Positions 1 to 6,389 of a stretch of DNA of 9,509 nucleotides are shown piece after piece. Source of the stretch: JBGSST01 sp041736915 (GTDB taxonomy: Bacteria > Bdellovibrionota > FAC87 > UBA2466); the NCBI GenBank assembly GCA_041736915.1, contig JBGSST010000260.1, forward strand, positions 1 through 9,509. Direction: 5' to 3'. The notes under the pieces are model-generated. The model saw only the letters and a list, made by a program, of their open reading frames with translations. It was not told where the DNA came from and ran no database searches. Within the stretch, counting starts at the first letter, position 1. Each line of letters opens with the position of its first letter. The translations under genes and the position numbers were made by a program.

Positions 1-5
1 CGCCG

Positions 6-764
6 TTACGCGGCCTTGTTCTTCTTCGCCGTTTTTTTGGGGTCGATGAGCTGAGTGGCTTCACCGGAGACGAGGAACTGCCAGAGCTTGTTGGACGGGA
101 TCGGCGGATCGAGCGCGATCAGAATCTGCGACGCCTGCTCGAAGATCTTCGACTTGTCTTCATCGCTGGCGGTTTCGGTAGTCGTGTTCTTGATCAACGT
201 GGAGGCGCCGGTGAGGTTGTCGAGAAACGGCGACGCGTTACTGTGGCCTGCCTCGGGTGGCTCTTGCAAGCTACGCGCGGCGTACTGGCCGTTCCACTCC
301 AAGTGCAAACGCTTCAAAACCTGCGGGCCGGGCTGTACCCATAAGGTGAGCGTGGCGCCGCTCGGGCTTTCGTAAACCGAGCGCTCGAAACCGTTCTCCG
401 CATCTTCCACGGGCCCTTGCGTTTGTTTCATGCCGATGGCGAAGTTCGCCGGCTGCAGCATCTCGTGAAGCTTCTGGCGGAGCTCGTTACTGATCTTCAA
501 AAACTCGAGGCCAATGAGGCGGGGCGCCCCGTGATGCTTCACGCGCGCCTCTAGCTCGAAAACCTCTTTCTTCGACCAGTGAAAGCGGAACGTGCAGATA
601 GCCCCGTTCTTGAACGGAGCGGGCATGGGCTCGGGAACCCAAATACCGAGACCACCTTCACTGATGTTGCGCACGGGATAGCGCTCGCTTCCCACTTCGA
701 CCTCGGGTTGCAAGGTGCGGGAAAGCGTCGTGACCGGGATGCGTGGCTGGCGGCGATAAGTCAT
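6..764 (-). CDS. PilZ-domain protein (probable c-di-GMP receptor) with an unknown C-terminal extension
   Basis: The 252-residue product opens with a PilZ domain (about residues 4-105). Both c-di-GMP-binding signatures are visible: RxxxR at R4-R8 (RRQPR), right at the N-terminus, and N/DxSxxG at N33-G38 (NISEGG). PilZ proteins bind cyclic di-GMP and pass the signal to motility, secretion or polysaccharide machinery. With both motifs intact, this copy should bind. There is no signal peptide or membrane segment, so it is probably cytoplasmic. Residues about 110-252 match nothing I recognise. They end in a Lys/Ala-rich tail (KKTAKKNKAA) and may hold the output or partner-binding part. The ATG at 764 is chosen because it places RxxxR normally and has a GAGG 10 nt upstream. 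The gene follows the 810-2501 gene on the same strand after 45 bp, so the two may be partly co-transcribed. The family call is firm; the target is unknown. Confidence 0.88.
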   Translation of the reverse strand: MTYRRQPRIPVTTLSRTLQPEVEVGSERYPVRNISEGGLGIWVPEPMPAPFKNGAICTFRFHWSKKEVFELEARVKHHGAPRLIGLEFLKISNELRQKLHEMLQPANFAIGMKQTQGPVEDAENGFERSVYESPSGATLTLWVQPGPQVLKRLHLEWNGQYAARSLQEPPEAGHSNASPFLDNLTGASTLIKNTTTETASDEDKSKIFEQASQILIALDPPIPSNKLWQFLVSGEATQLIDPKKTAKKNKAA

Positions 765-774
765 TCGTGAAAGA

Positions 775-789
775 CCTCATCTAATTATC
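775..789 (-). promoter_or_regulatory. Possible -10 box and Shine-Dalgarno site of the PilZ gene
   Basis: On the minus strand GATAAT (789 to 784) matches the sigma70 -10 consensus at five of six bases. GAGG (778 to 775) lies 10 nt before the ATG at 764. No good -35 hexamer is seen at 16-18 nt spacing. The PilZ gene may therefore have its own weak promoter in the 45-bp gap in addition to read-through from the upstream gene. Confidence 0.35.
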
Positions 790-809
790 GGTGCTTTTCT
801 CGGCTAGCT

Positions 810-2501
810 TTACTGCTCATTCGGCCCGCTGCGCCACAGGCCGGCGAAGGATTTCCAGCAGCCGCCCCAGGCAAGGCCGATCCGCGCGGCTAAAGAATGG
901 CGATCGCGAAAGACCCTCATTATCTCCTCCGCCCGGTGGCGAAGCGCCCCGTCGGGCCCAGCCAGCGCAATCCTCAGTATCGAGCGTATTTCCGGCTCGG
1001 TGAAGGGTTGCAGGCCGAGCGTGAAGTAGTGCTGGGAAACAAAATCGTGGTAGTCCATGTTCGATAAATTCTGCAGCGCCCGAAGTACACTTTCCTTCAG
1101 TGGCGCCCTGACCAGCAGCGGGGCGGGTAGTACGAAAAGCATTCGCTTGGCGGTTCGGGAATCGTTTAGACCATCCAAAATGCGGGCTAACGCTCCGGGA
1201 TTGTCTTCCACTAGCGCCCCGATGAGTTCCATCGTCCCGCTGCGCGAATAGCGATCTTCGATGGCCTCCCCGATCAATTTTTCGGCCCACTGTTCGCTCG
1301 TGAACTTCAGCTGCCATTCGCTCGGGGGCAGGTGCTTTTGCTCGTGTCGGCGGAAATGCATGAGCTGACTGCGGTTGTTTTTGAAGAAGGCCGGTTCCGT
1401 CCGGAAACGTTGTTGCACCTCCTCGAGAATCAGCCGACTCAAGCGAGCTTCTTCGGGAATCCCCCGGGGACGTGTATTGACCCGGTTCAGAAAACGCGAA
1501 AGCGAATAGTCGGAGTTGGATCCGGAAAGCGCTCGCTGGATGGCTTTGACCACCTCGGGGGAGTCTACGGGCAGCGAACCACCGGCGCCCGGCTGCGCAT
1601 TCAGAGTCAGTAGGATGGAAAGCAGACCATCTATCTGGTGTGCCCCAATCAGGGCAATCGCCTCGGGCGTCAGGCGTTTTCGGATCTCCGCGGATAGCTC
1701 CTTTCGGGACTCCGCCTCGGGCTGCGAGAAAAGACGGCGAAGATAGCGGATGTCCTCCTCCGGCGAGATGAAGTGATTTCGCAGCTCGAAACGATTCTTG
1801 CTGACGGCCTTGGTTAGCCCTTTGACGTGAAGATCGAAATTAAAGCCGAACACGTCGGTCAGCGCGAGCTCCCCCTTCCCGTTTTCGATGAACTTCATCA
1901 GCGAGAGAATATTGACCAGCTCGAAGATGGGCGTGAGATCCCGTTTGTTCAGAACGCTGAGATGGATGTGCATCTGCGTTTTGCCCATGTGCTCGAGAGG
2001 ATTATTTTCAATCTCTTCCATCTTCACTAGCCGCAAGAACGCCTTGGTGTGCGCGTTGAACTTGGCCTCGTCGGAAAAAGGAACCTTGTCGCGGAACTCG
2101 AGCCCCGCGCCGTCGGGGGACCAGGACATTCCTTCGAAAACCTGTTTAACCTCCGGGGGGCTGTCCTTACGCACGTTAGCGCCTCGCCCGTATCGGGAGA
2201 GCGCTTCGGCTAGGCGACGATCCCACTCGGGCTTTTGGGGGGCCGCTTCGAACTCCTGGGGGTGAGTGAGGTAGCGGACGGGAACGGCCTCGAGCTGCGC
2301 GAGGTAGCTTGAGGTAGCCGCCCGGGACGTGCGCACCGTTTCCAACAAGTGCGGCAGATCAAAGTACGGAAGCAAATGGATCAGGTGCTCGGCCGGTACT
2401 TCCACCTCTTTTCCCACGAGAATAGGCGACGGCCGAAGTTCCGCCCGCACTTCCGCCGCGAGCAGCAGAAAAAACAGCAGAATGAGGTTAACGAGTCTCA
2501 C
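810..2501 (-). CDS. Secreted protein of unknown function, 563 aa, with amidoligase-like motifs
   Basis: I do not recognise this protein as a named family. It starts with a Sec signal peptide (residues 1-20, hydrophobic core LILLFFLLLAAEV, likely cut after VRA). The start is GTG at 2501, supported by AAGGGAG 7 nt upstream. Residues about 125-245 contain three spaced elements, GAGLEFR (131-137), MHIH (177-180) and FELR (238-241). These resemble the E-x-F-R, H-x-H and E-x-R elements of amidoligase/glutamate-cysteine ligase folds. Those enzymes need ATP, which is odd for an exported protein, so the resemblance may be superficial. Residues about 410-550 are rich in amphipathic helices and could be HEAT-like repeats. 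There is no lipobox and no second membrane segment. The product is probably periplasmic or secreted. The PilZ gene follows after 45 bp. Confidence 0.82.
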   Translation of the reverse strand: MRLVNLILLFFLLLAAEVRAELRPSPILVGKEVEVPAEHLIHLLPYFDLPHLLETVRTSRAATSSYLAQLEAVPVRYLTHPQEFEAAPQKPEWDRRLAEALSRYGRGANVRKDSPPEVKQVFEGMSWSPDGAGLEFRDKVPFSDEAKFNAHTKAFLRLVKMEEIENNPLEHMGKTQMHIHLSVLNKRDLTPIFELVNILSLMKFIENGKGELALTDVFGFNFDLHVKGLTKAVSKNRFELRNHFISPEEDIRYLRRLFSQPEAESRKELSAEIRKRLTPEAIALIGAHQIDGLLSILLTLNAQPGAGGSLPVDSPEVVKAIQRALSGSNSDYSLSRFLNRVNTRPRGIPEEARLSRLILEEVQQRFRTEPAFFKNNRSQLMHFRRHEQKHLPPSEWQLKFTSEQWAEKLIGEAIEDRYSRSGTMELIGALVEDNPGALARILDGLNDSRTAKRMLFVLPAPLLVRAPLKESVLRALQNLSNMDYHDFVSQHYFTLGLQPFTEPEIRSILRIALAGPDGALRHRAEEIMRVFRDRHSLAARIGLAWGGCWKSFAGLWRSGPNEQ

Positions 2502-2508
2502 GTAGGAT

Positions 2509-2515
2509 CTCCCTT
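2509..2515 (-). promoter_or_regulatory. Shine-Dalgarno site that sets the GTG start at 2501
   Basis: The minus strand reads AAGGGAG with 7 nt between it and the GTG. This supports the non-ATG start, which is the only one giving a complete signal peptide. No convincing promoter hexamers were found in the 93-bp divergent gap to the transporter gene. Confidence 0.65.
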
Positions 2516-2594
2516 ACGTATCGGAAAAAGTGCGTAGTGGCTCAAGACGGTACCCAGCCGGTGACGGCCCCCTTTTTTCTGCTACTGTCGACAG

Positions 2595-3521
2595 ATGTCG
2601 ATCGGACGAGCGTATGCGGAACTGACCTTTGCGTCGGCCCTGTGGGGCTTTGGTTTCATTGCCACCCGCTGGGGTATGGAGGGGTTAGGCCCCGTTTGGT
2701 TGCAGGCGGTTCGTTACGCGCTGGTGGTGTCGCTGGCCTTCCCATTTTGGTACTTCCGCAAAAATCGCAAGCCCGCCGCCCAGGCGCTGCGCATCGCCGC
2801 GGTACCGGGGATCGCGCTGGGGCTTACCCTGCTCTTTCAAACCTACGGACTGCAGTACACCACCGTAACGAAGAGCGGATTTCTCACCACGTTGTACGTC
2901 ATCATCGTGCCGCTCATCGAAACGATCGTGCGGCGAAAGGCGCCCCAGTGGCGCCACATCAGCTGTGTATTTCTCGCTTTGATCGGCACGGCCTTCATGA
3001 CCGGCATGGGGCCCGGGGCCCTGGGGCAGGAAGCGGGAATGGCGGCGTGGAACGTGGGGGACCTCCTCACGCTGGCGTGCGCGATGTGCGCGGCCGTGCA
3101 GATTCTGGCGCTGGGAAGGCTCGCGTCGCAGCTGGGCCCCTTCGAGTTCAATTTTTTTCAGAGCGTGTGGTCGGGGCTGATTCCGGTAGCGTTAGCGCTG
3201 GGGTGGACGGCTCCGCCGAGTATGACGGCGGTCACCTCGACCACCGTGGCGGGGGTCCTGTTTCTCGCTCTGGGCTCGACGCTGCTGGGGTTTCACATTC
3301 AGATTCGCGCCCAGCGGGTGATCTCCCCTTCGCTGGCGAGCTTTTTCTTTCTGCTGGAGAGCCCCTTTGCCGCTCTATTTGCGGCCTATTTTTTCGGCGA
3401 GCGGCTCAGCTCCACCCAGTGGATGGGGGCGGCGCTAATCTTTTTTGCCACCGCCGGATCGCTGTGGCCCGAACGGGGACGTAGGGGCGCGGACACCGAA
3501 CGGCTCAACCCCGGAATTTGA
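2595..3521 (+). CDS. EamA/DMT-family inner-membrane transporter
   Basis: The 308-residue product is a drug/metabolite transporter superfamily member. These proteins have about ten transmembrane helices arranged as two EamA halves and export or import small metabolites. Substrate cannot be read from sequence. The first half (about residues 5-135) carries the typical stretch from FQTYGLQYTT (81-90) through KSGFLTTLYVIIVPLIE (93-109). The second half (about 155-292) carries ESPFAALFAAYFFGERLS (255-272), the usual helix 9 to loop signature. Length is typical for the family. The ATG at 2595 starts directly before helix 1. No Shine-Dalgarno sequence precedes it, and a weak GTGACG-16-TACTGT arrangement (2561-2588) would place transcription near the ATG. 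The last 29 codons, including the stop and after the final helix, overlap the convergent peptidase gene by 87 bp. The basic tail (WPERGRRG) should be cytoplasmic. Confidence 0.93.
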   Translation: MSIGRAYAELTFASALWGFGFIATRWGMEGLGPVWLQAVRYALVVSLAFPFWYFRKNRKPAAQALRIAAVPGIALGLTLLFQTYGLQYTTVTKSGFLTTLYVIIVPLIETIVRRKAPQWRHISCVFLALIGTAFMTGMGPGALGQEAGMAAWNVGDLLTLACAMCAAVQILALGRLASQLGPFEFNFFQSVWSGLIPVALALGWTAPPSMTAVTSTTVAGVLFLALGSTLLGFHIQIRAQRVISPSLASFFFLLESPFAALFAAYFFGERLSSTQWMGAALIFFATAGSLWPERGRRGADTERLNPGI

Positions 3522-4577
3522 CGGCGCGGGCGGTGAAGGCTCGGGATCGGGTGGAACGTGGCTCCACTCTTTAGAGAGACTCGCTAGTTCGGTGAAGTCT
3601 TTCACCGGTGGAGCGTCCGTCAATGCCAAGGGACGATAGGTCAGGGGCTGCGACTCGGGCAGCTTCAACCGCGCGGCCTCTTCCTTCGTCACGACGATTT
3701 CGGCCTGATTGCACACCGGACCGGTACCATTCTTGTCGTTGCGCCGGGTGTAGCCCCGCTTAGTCCATTTGGCGCGATCGTGATGAGAGTTGCGCTCGTG
3801 CCACACGGGCGAAAGAGGGTCAGAGGCTTCGATGCGGTAGCCCATGATGACGAACGCGTGATTAAGCGCCGTGCACAGCACCGGAATTCCCTGCGCCAAA
3901 AGCGCCTTTAGCTCTCCCGGGAGAAGCTGCTTCCGGTGGATCGGCGGCGCGAGCCCGTCGAGGCATTCCCTTAGCGCGGGATCTTTCGTTTCGTATTCGT
4001 AGAAGTCAGCACCCCGTCGGGTCGCAACGCCTAAGGCCGCCACCTCGGCATCGAGGTTCTTTAGATAGTTGGCCTCTACCTGCTCCGCAGAAAGGCCCGC
4101 CCCCGTCTCGGCCGCCGCTTTTTTCCGCAAGCGATCGAGTAACGGAGTCAGCTGAGTTTCCAGTGAAAAGGTCTCTTCGCGGCAGACGGCGCCGCGCACG
4201 AACCTGGTCAATAAATAGCCGGGGCTCGAGGCCTCCGCGCTCGATACCGGAAAAGGCTGATCCTTCGCCGGCCGATCGTAGCCAAAGGGCAAAATTCCGC
4301 TTTGCAGGTGACTCCGGCCGACTAACCAGATGGGTAAGGCCTCGGACAGCTTGAGGGGCTTCTTTAAAACGCGGCGGCAAGCCGCCTCGGTCAGGGCCAC
4401 CGCCGCGTAGGCAGAGCAACTTCCCGTTCTCCCCTGAGTGGGAACTTGCTCATTGAACTGGTTGGAAACATCGAACTGCTCGCCCGTTACCGCCGCCGGG
4501 TTACCTTTGGGCACGTGCTCGGCCTGGGCCGGCCAGCTTATCGGCCACGCTAGTAACAGTGTGAATAGAAGGCGCAT
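3435..4577 (-). CDS. Secreted papain-like (C1 family) cysteine peptidase
   Basis: The 380-residue precursor has a signal peptide (1-19, cut after AQA) followed by a C1-type peptidase domain. PTQGRTGSCSAYA (46-58) matches the papain active-site block, with oxyanion Gln Q48 and catalytic Cys C54 at the papain Q-C spacing of six. LNHAFVIMGY (238-247) supplies the catalytic His H240, and WHERNSHH (259-266) supplies the Asn N263, where papain has KNSWG. A later GY (275-276) and N290 also fit the papain C-terminal half. The domain is interrupted by a long helical insert (about 60-220). After residue 340 comes a Pro/Gly/Ser-rich tail ending GGGKKD. The frame is open up to 4709, but the ATG at 4577 starts the signal peptide and sits exactly where a TATAAT would begin transcription. 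It is probably periplasmic or extracellular; substrate is unknown. The 3' end overlaps the transporter gene. Confidence 0.85.
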   Translation of the reverse strand: MRLLFTLLLAWPISWPAQAEHVPKGNPAAVTGEQFDVSNQFNEQVPTQGRTGSCSAYAAVALTEAACRRVLKKPLKLSEALPIWLVGRSHLQSGILPFGYDRPAKDQPFPVSSAEASSPGYLLTRFVRGAVCREETFSLETQLTPLLDRLRKKAAAETGAGLSAEQVEANYLKNLDAEVAALGVATRRGADFYEYETKDPALRECLDGLAPPIHRKQLLPGELKALLAQGIPVLCTALNHAFVIMGYRIEASDPLSPVWHERNSHHDRAKWTKRGYTRRNDKNGTGPVCNQAEIVVTKEEAARLKLPESQPLTYRPLALTDAPPVKDFTELASLSKEWSHVPPDPEPSPPAPSNSGVEPFGVRAPTSPFGPQRSGGGKKD

Positions 4578-4583
4578 CGGCCT

Positions 4584-4589
4584 ATTATA
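4584..4589 (-). promoter_or_regulatory. Consensus -10 box giving a probably leaderless peptidase mRNA
   Basis: On the minus strand a perfect TATAAT (4589 to 4584) is followed by six bases (aggccg) and then the ATG at 4577. Initiation seven bases after the -10 box would fall on the A of the ATG. The best -35 candidate, CTTACC at 16-nt spacing (4611 to 4606), is weak. No Shine-Dalgarno sequence precedes the ATG, which agrees with a leaderless message. Confidence 0.55.
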
Positions 4590-4591
4590 CT
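4586..4591 (+). promoter_or_regulatory. Possible -10 box for miaE, overlapping the peptidase -10 box
   Basis: On the plus strand TATACT (4586-4591, five of six consensus bases), or TATTAT three bases earlier, would start the miaE transcript near 4598 with a leader of about 23 nt. No good -35 hexamer is visible. The leader has only GGTAAG as a poor ribosome site. Because this box shares bases with the minus-strand TATAAT, polymerase could hardly occupy both at once. Confidence 0.4.
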
Positions 4592-4620
4592 CGTTCGAAA
4601 ACCGTGGTAAGACCCCTCCC

Positions 4621-5211
4621 ATGCAATCCGCCCCATTTGACTGGACCCTTCTGTCGGCCACCTCCATGGCGTGGGTGGATGCCGTGCTGTCCGATTTCCC
4701 TTCGTTCATCGTCGACCACGCCAGCTGCGAACGGAAAGCCTCGGCCGTAGGAATGTCGTTCGTAGTGCGCTACCCCGACCGTACGGCGCTGCTCGAACCC
4801 ATGATTCACTTTGCCCGCGAAGAGCTCGAGCACTTTCACCAGGTGATCCGGCTGATGACCCGGCTCGGTTTGTCTCCGCTTCCCGATCAGGAAGACGAGT
4901 ACGTAAACATTTTGATGAAAGCCTGCCGCACGGGACGCGACGAACGGTTTCTCGACCGGCTGCTCATCTCCAGCGCCATCGAGGCCCGCGGTGCAGAACG
5001 GCTGTTGCTCATCGCCGAACACTTACCGACCGAAGAGCTGCGTAACTTTTACGGACGGCTGGCGCGCGCCGAAGTGTCGCATAAGAACCTTTTCGTGGAC
5101 ATCGCGCTGAAGTTTTTCGATGCGGAGACGGTAAAGAAACGCCTCGACGAGTTGCTCGCTATTGAAGACCGGGCCATTCGTTCCGTGCCCATTCGTGCGC
5201 TGGTTCACTAA
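4621..5211 (+). CDS. miaE: MiaE-type tRNA 2-methylthio-N6-isopentenyladenosine (ms2i6A37) hydroxylase
   Basis: MiaE is a non-haem di-iron monooxygenase of the ferritin-like fold. It uses O2 to hydroxylate the isopentenyl group of ms2i6A at position 37 of tRNAs reading U-starting codons, after MiaA and MiaB have acted. All six expected iron ligands can be placed: E37 (in SCERKA), E68 and H71 (ExxH in EELEHF), E121 (in IEARGAER), and E151 and H154 (ExxH in EVSHKN). At 196 residues it is somewhat shorter than enterobacterial MiaE but complete for the compact form of the family. The frame is open upstream to 4438, but that part lies inside the peptidase gene and adds nothing conserved, so the ATG at 4621 is used. 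Its TAA overlaps the next ATG (TAATG), so the glycosyltransferase gene is probably translationally coupled. The activity implies oxygen exposure. Confidence 0.93.
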   Translation: MQSAPFDWTLLSATSMAWVDAVLSDFPSFIVDHASCERKASAVGMSFVVRYPDRTALLEPMIHFAREELEHFHQVIRLMTRLGLSPLPDQEDEYVNILMKACRTGRDERFLDRLLISSAIEARGAERLLLIAEHLPTEELRNFYGRLARAEVSHKNLFVDIALKFFDAETVKKRLDELLAIEDRAIRSVPIRALVH

Positions 5212-6389
5212 TGCTTTCGCCCACGGCCAAGTACCTCGCCTCCTTCGCCGAGCCCGAGTCACGCCGGGAAATTTCCGGGGCGTGGGATCACGTCATCGCG
5301 GTGCCCGCGATCGGTGAGGCGGAGACCTTTCCGCGTTTGTGGGAGAGTGCCGTGCGGGCGGCGACGCATGCCCAAGTGCGCGTCGCGCTCATCGTGGTGG
5401 TGAACGGCAAAGAGTCGACTCCGCCCGAAGCGAAACTTTCGAACGAGGCCTTGTGGAAGGCCCTGCCCCGCCTCGAGAGCGAGTGCGTGACGATCGTGGC
5501 GGTGGATCGCTTTTCCCCGGGTCGCGAGTTGGGCCCCAAGCAAGGAGTTGGACAGGCGCGCAAGATCGGTTGCGATCTTGCGCTGGCGCTTATCGCCGCC
5601 GGTAAGGTTCAGAGCGCCGATATCGAGATCACGGACGCGGACGCCTCACTGCCGGAAGATTTTTTTGTAAACGCGAAGGACACGGCGCGAACGCCGTTTG
5701 CGGGTTTGAATGTCGATCGCCCCGTCGTAGGGCTGCACGATTTCGTCCACCGCCCGGAGCCCGGCTACGAGCGGCACATCGCCGAGTACGATGCCTTTCT
5801 TCATTACTACGAGCGCGGGCTCGCCCAGGCGGGTTCGCCCTACGCGTTTCAAACGGTGGGCAGCACGCTGCGCGTGTCGGCCGCGGCTTACGCCGAGGTG
5901 CGCGGCTTTCCCGACAAGGCCGCCGGTGAAGATTTTTATCTGCTGAACAAGCTCGCCAAGGTAGGCGGCGTGTACGCAACCGGCAAAACGATCACGCTCA
6001 GCGGCCGGCCCTCGTGGCGCGTCCCCTTCGGAACCGGGGCATCGGTCAACAAAATCGACCAAGAGTTTTCCCAAGGAAAGCCGTACGAGATTTATGACCC
6101 GAAGGTTTTCGAAAGCGTCACGAGCTGGCTCGGCGCTTTGAACGCGTGGGCCGAAGTTCCCGACGATCTGGCCTTCCGCCAGCGCGTGGGCGACCTGTGG
6201 CCCATCGGCGAAATGCTGGGCGCGCCTCACGCGTTGCAAAGTGCGCGCACTTCGCGTCGCGATGCCGCCTCTCGACGCCGTCACCTGCACGAATGGTTCG
6301 ATGCCTTCCGCACGCTGCGGTTCGTACACGAAGTAACCAACGCGCAACTGCCGCGTCAGGCTTTCGCCGCGGTCCTTACGGCAACTTAG
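5211..6389 (+). CDS. Family 2 glycosyltransferase (GT-A fold)
   Basis: The 392-residue product has the landmarks of a GT2 nucleotide-sugar transferase. The N-terminal strand is HVIAVPAIGEAETFPRLW (27-44), and IVVVNG (61-66) follows. GVGQARKIGCDLAL (112-125) is typical of a cytosolic GT2 subgroup. The metal-binding DxD is D142-A-D144 (ITDADASLPEDFF), and the acceptor-side acidic pair is E240-D241 in AAGEDFYLLNKLAKVGG. No transmembrane helix or signal peptide is seen, so it acts in the cytoplasm or at the inner face of the membrane. Donor and acceptor sugars cannot be told from the sequence. The Arg-rich C-terminal region (about 300-392) is not recognised. The start is the ATG fused to the miaE stop (TAATG). 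No Shine-Dalgarno sequence precedes it, which points to translation by ribosomes finishing miaE. The last 14 bp overlap the convergent orphan gene. Confidence 0.87.
   Translation: MLSPTAKYLASFAEPESRREISGAWDHVIAVPAIGEAETFPRLWESAVRAATHAQVRVALIVVVNGKESTPPEAKLSNEALWKALPRLESECVTIVAVDRFSPGRELGPKQGVGQARKIGCDLALALIAAGKVQSADIEITDADASLPEDFFVNAKDTARTPFAGLNVDRPVVGLHDFVHRPEPGYERHIAEYDAFLHYYERGLAQAGSPYAFQTVGSTLRVSAAAYAEVRGFPDKAAGEDFYLLNKLAKVGGVYATGKTITLSGRPSWRVPFGTGASVNKIDQEFSQGKPYEIYDPKVFESVTSWLGALNAWAEVPDDLAFRQRVGDLWPIGEMLGAPHALQSARTSRRDAASRRRHLHEWFDAFRTLRFVHEVTNAQLPRQAFAAVLTAT

Noticed and set aside
2557..2578. Short GCCG/CGGC stem followed by six T (terminator-like)
   Set aside because: The stem is only 4 bp, and no plus-strand gene in the window ends before it. 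It lies just upstream of the transporter start.
2537..3484. Long plus-strand open frame of 315 codons overlapping the transporter
   Set aside because: It is in another frame of the transporter gene, with Gly/Arg-rich composition and no domain. The overlapping frame has a clear two-half EamA pattern.
4578..4709. N-terminal extension of the peptidase by 44 codons
   Set aside because: It would bury the signal peptide, overlap miaE, and run through a consensus -10 box. The ATG at 4577 explains the data better.
5646..6347. Minus-strand open frame of 233 codons inside the glycosyltransferase gene
   Set aside because: It is antisense to a well-supported GT2 coding region. GC-rich DNA often leaves such frames open, and no ribosome site or domain supports it.
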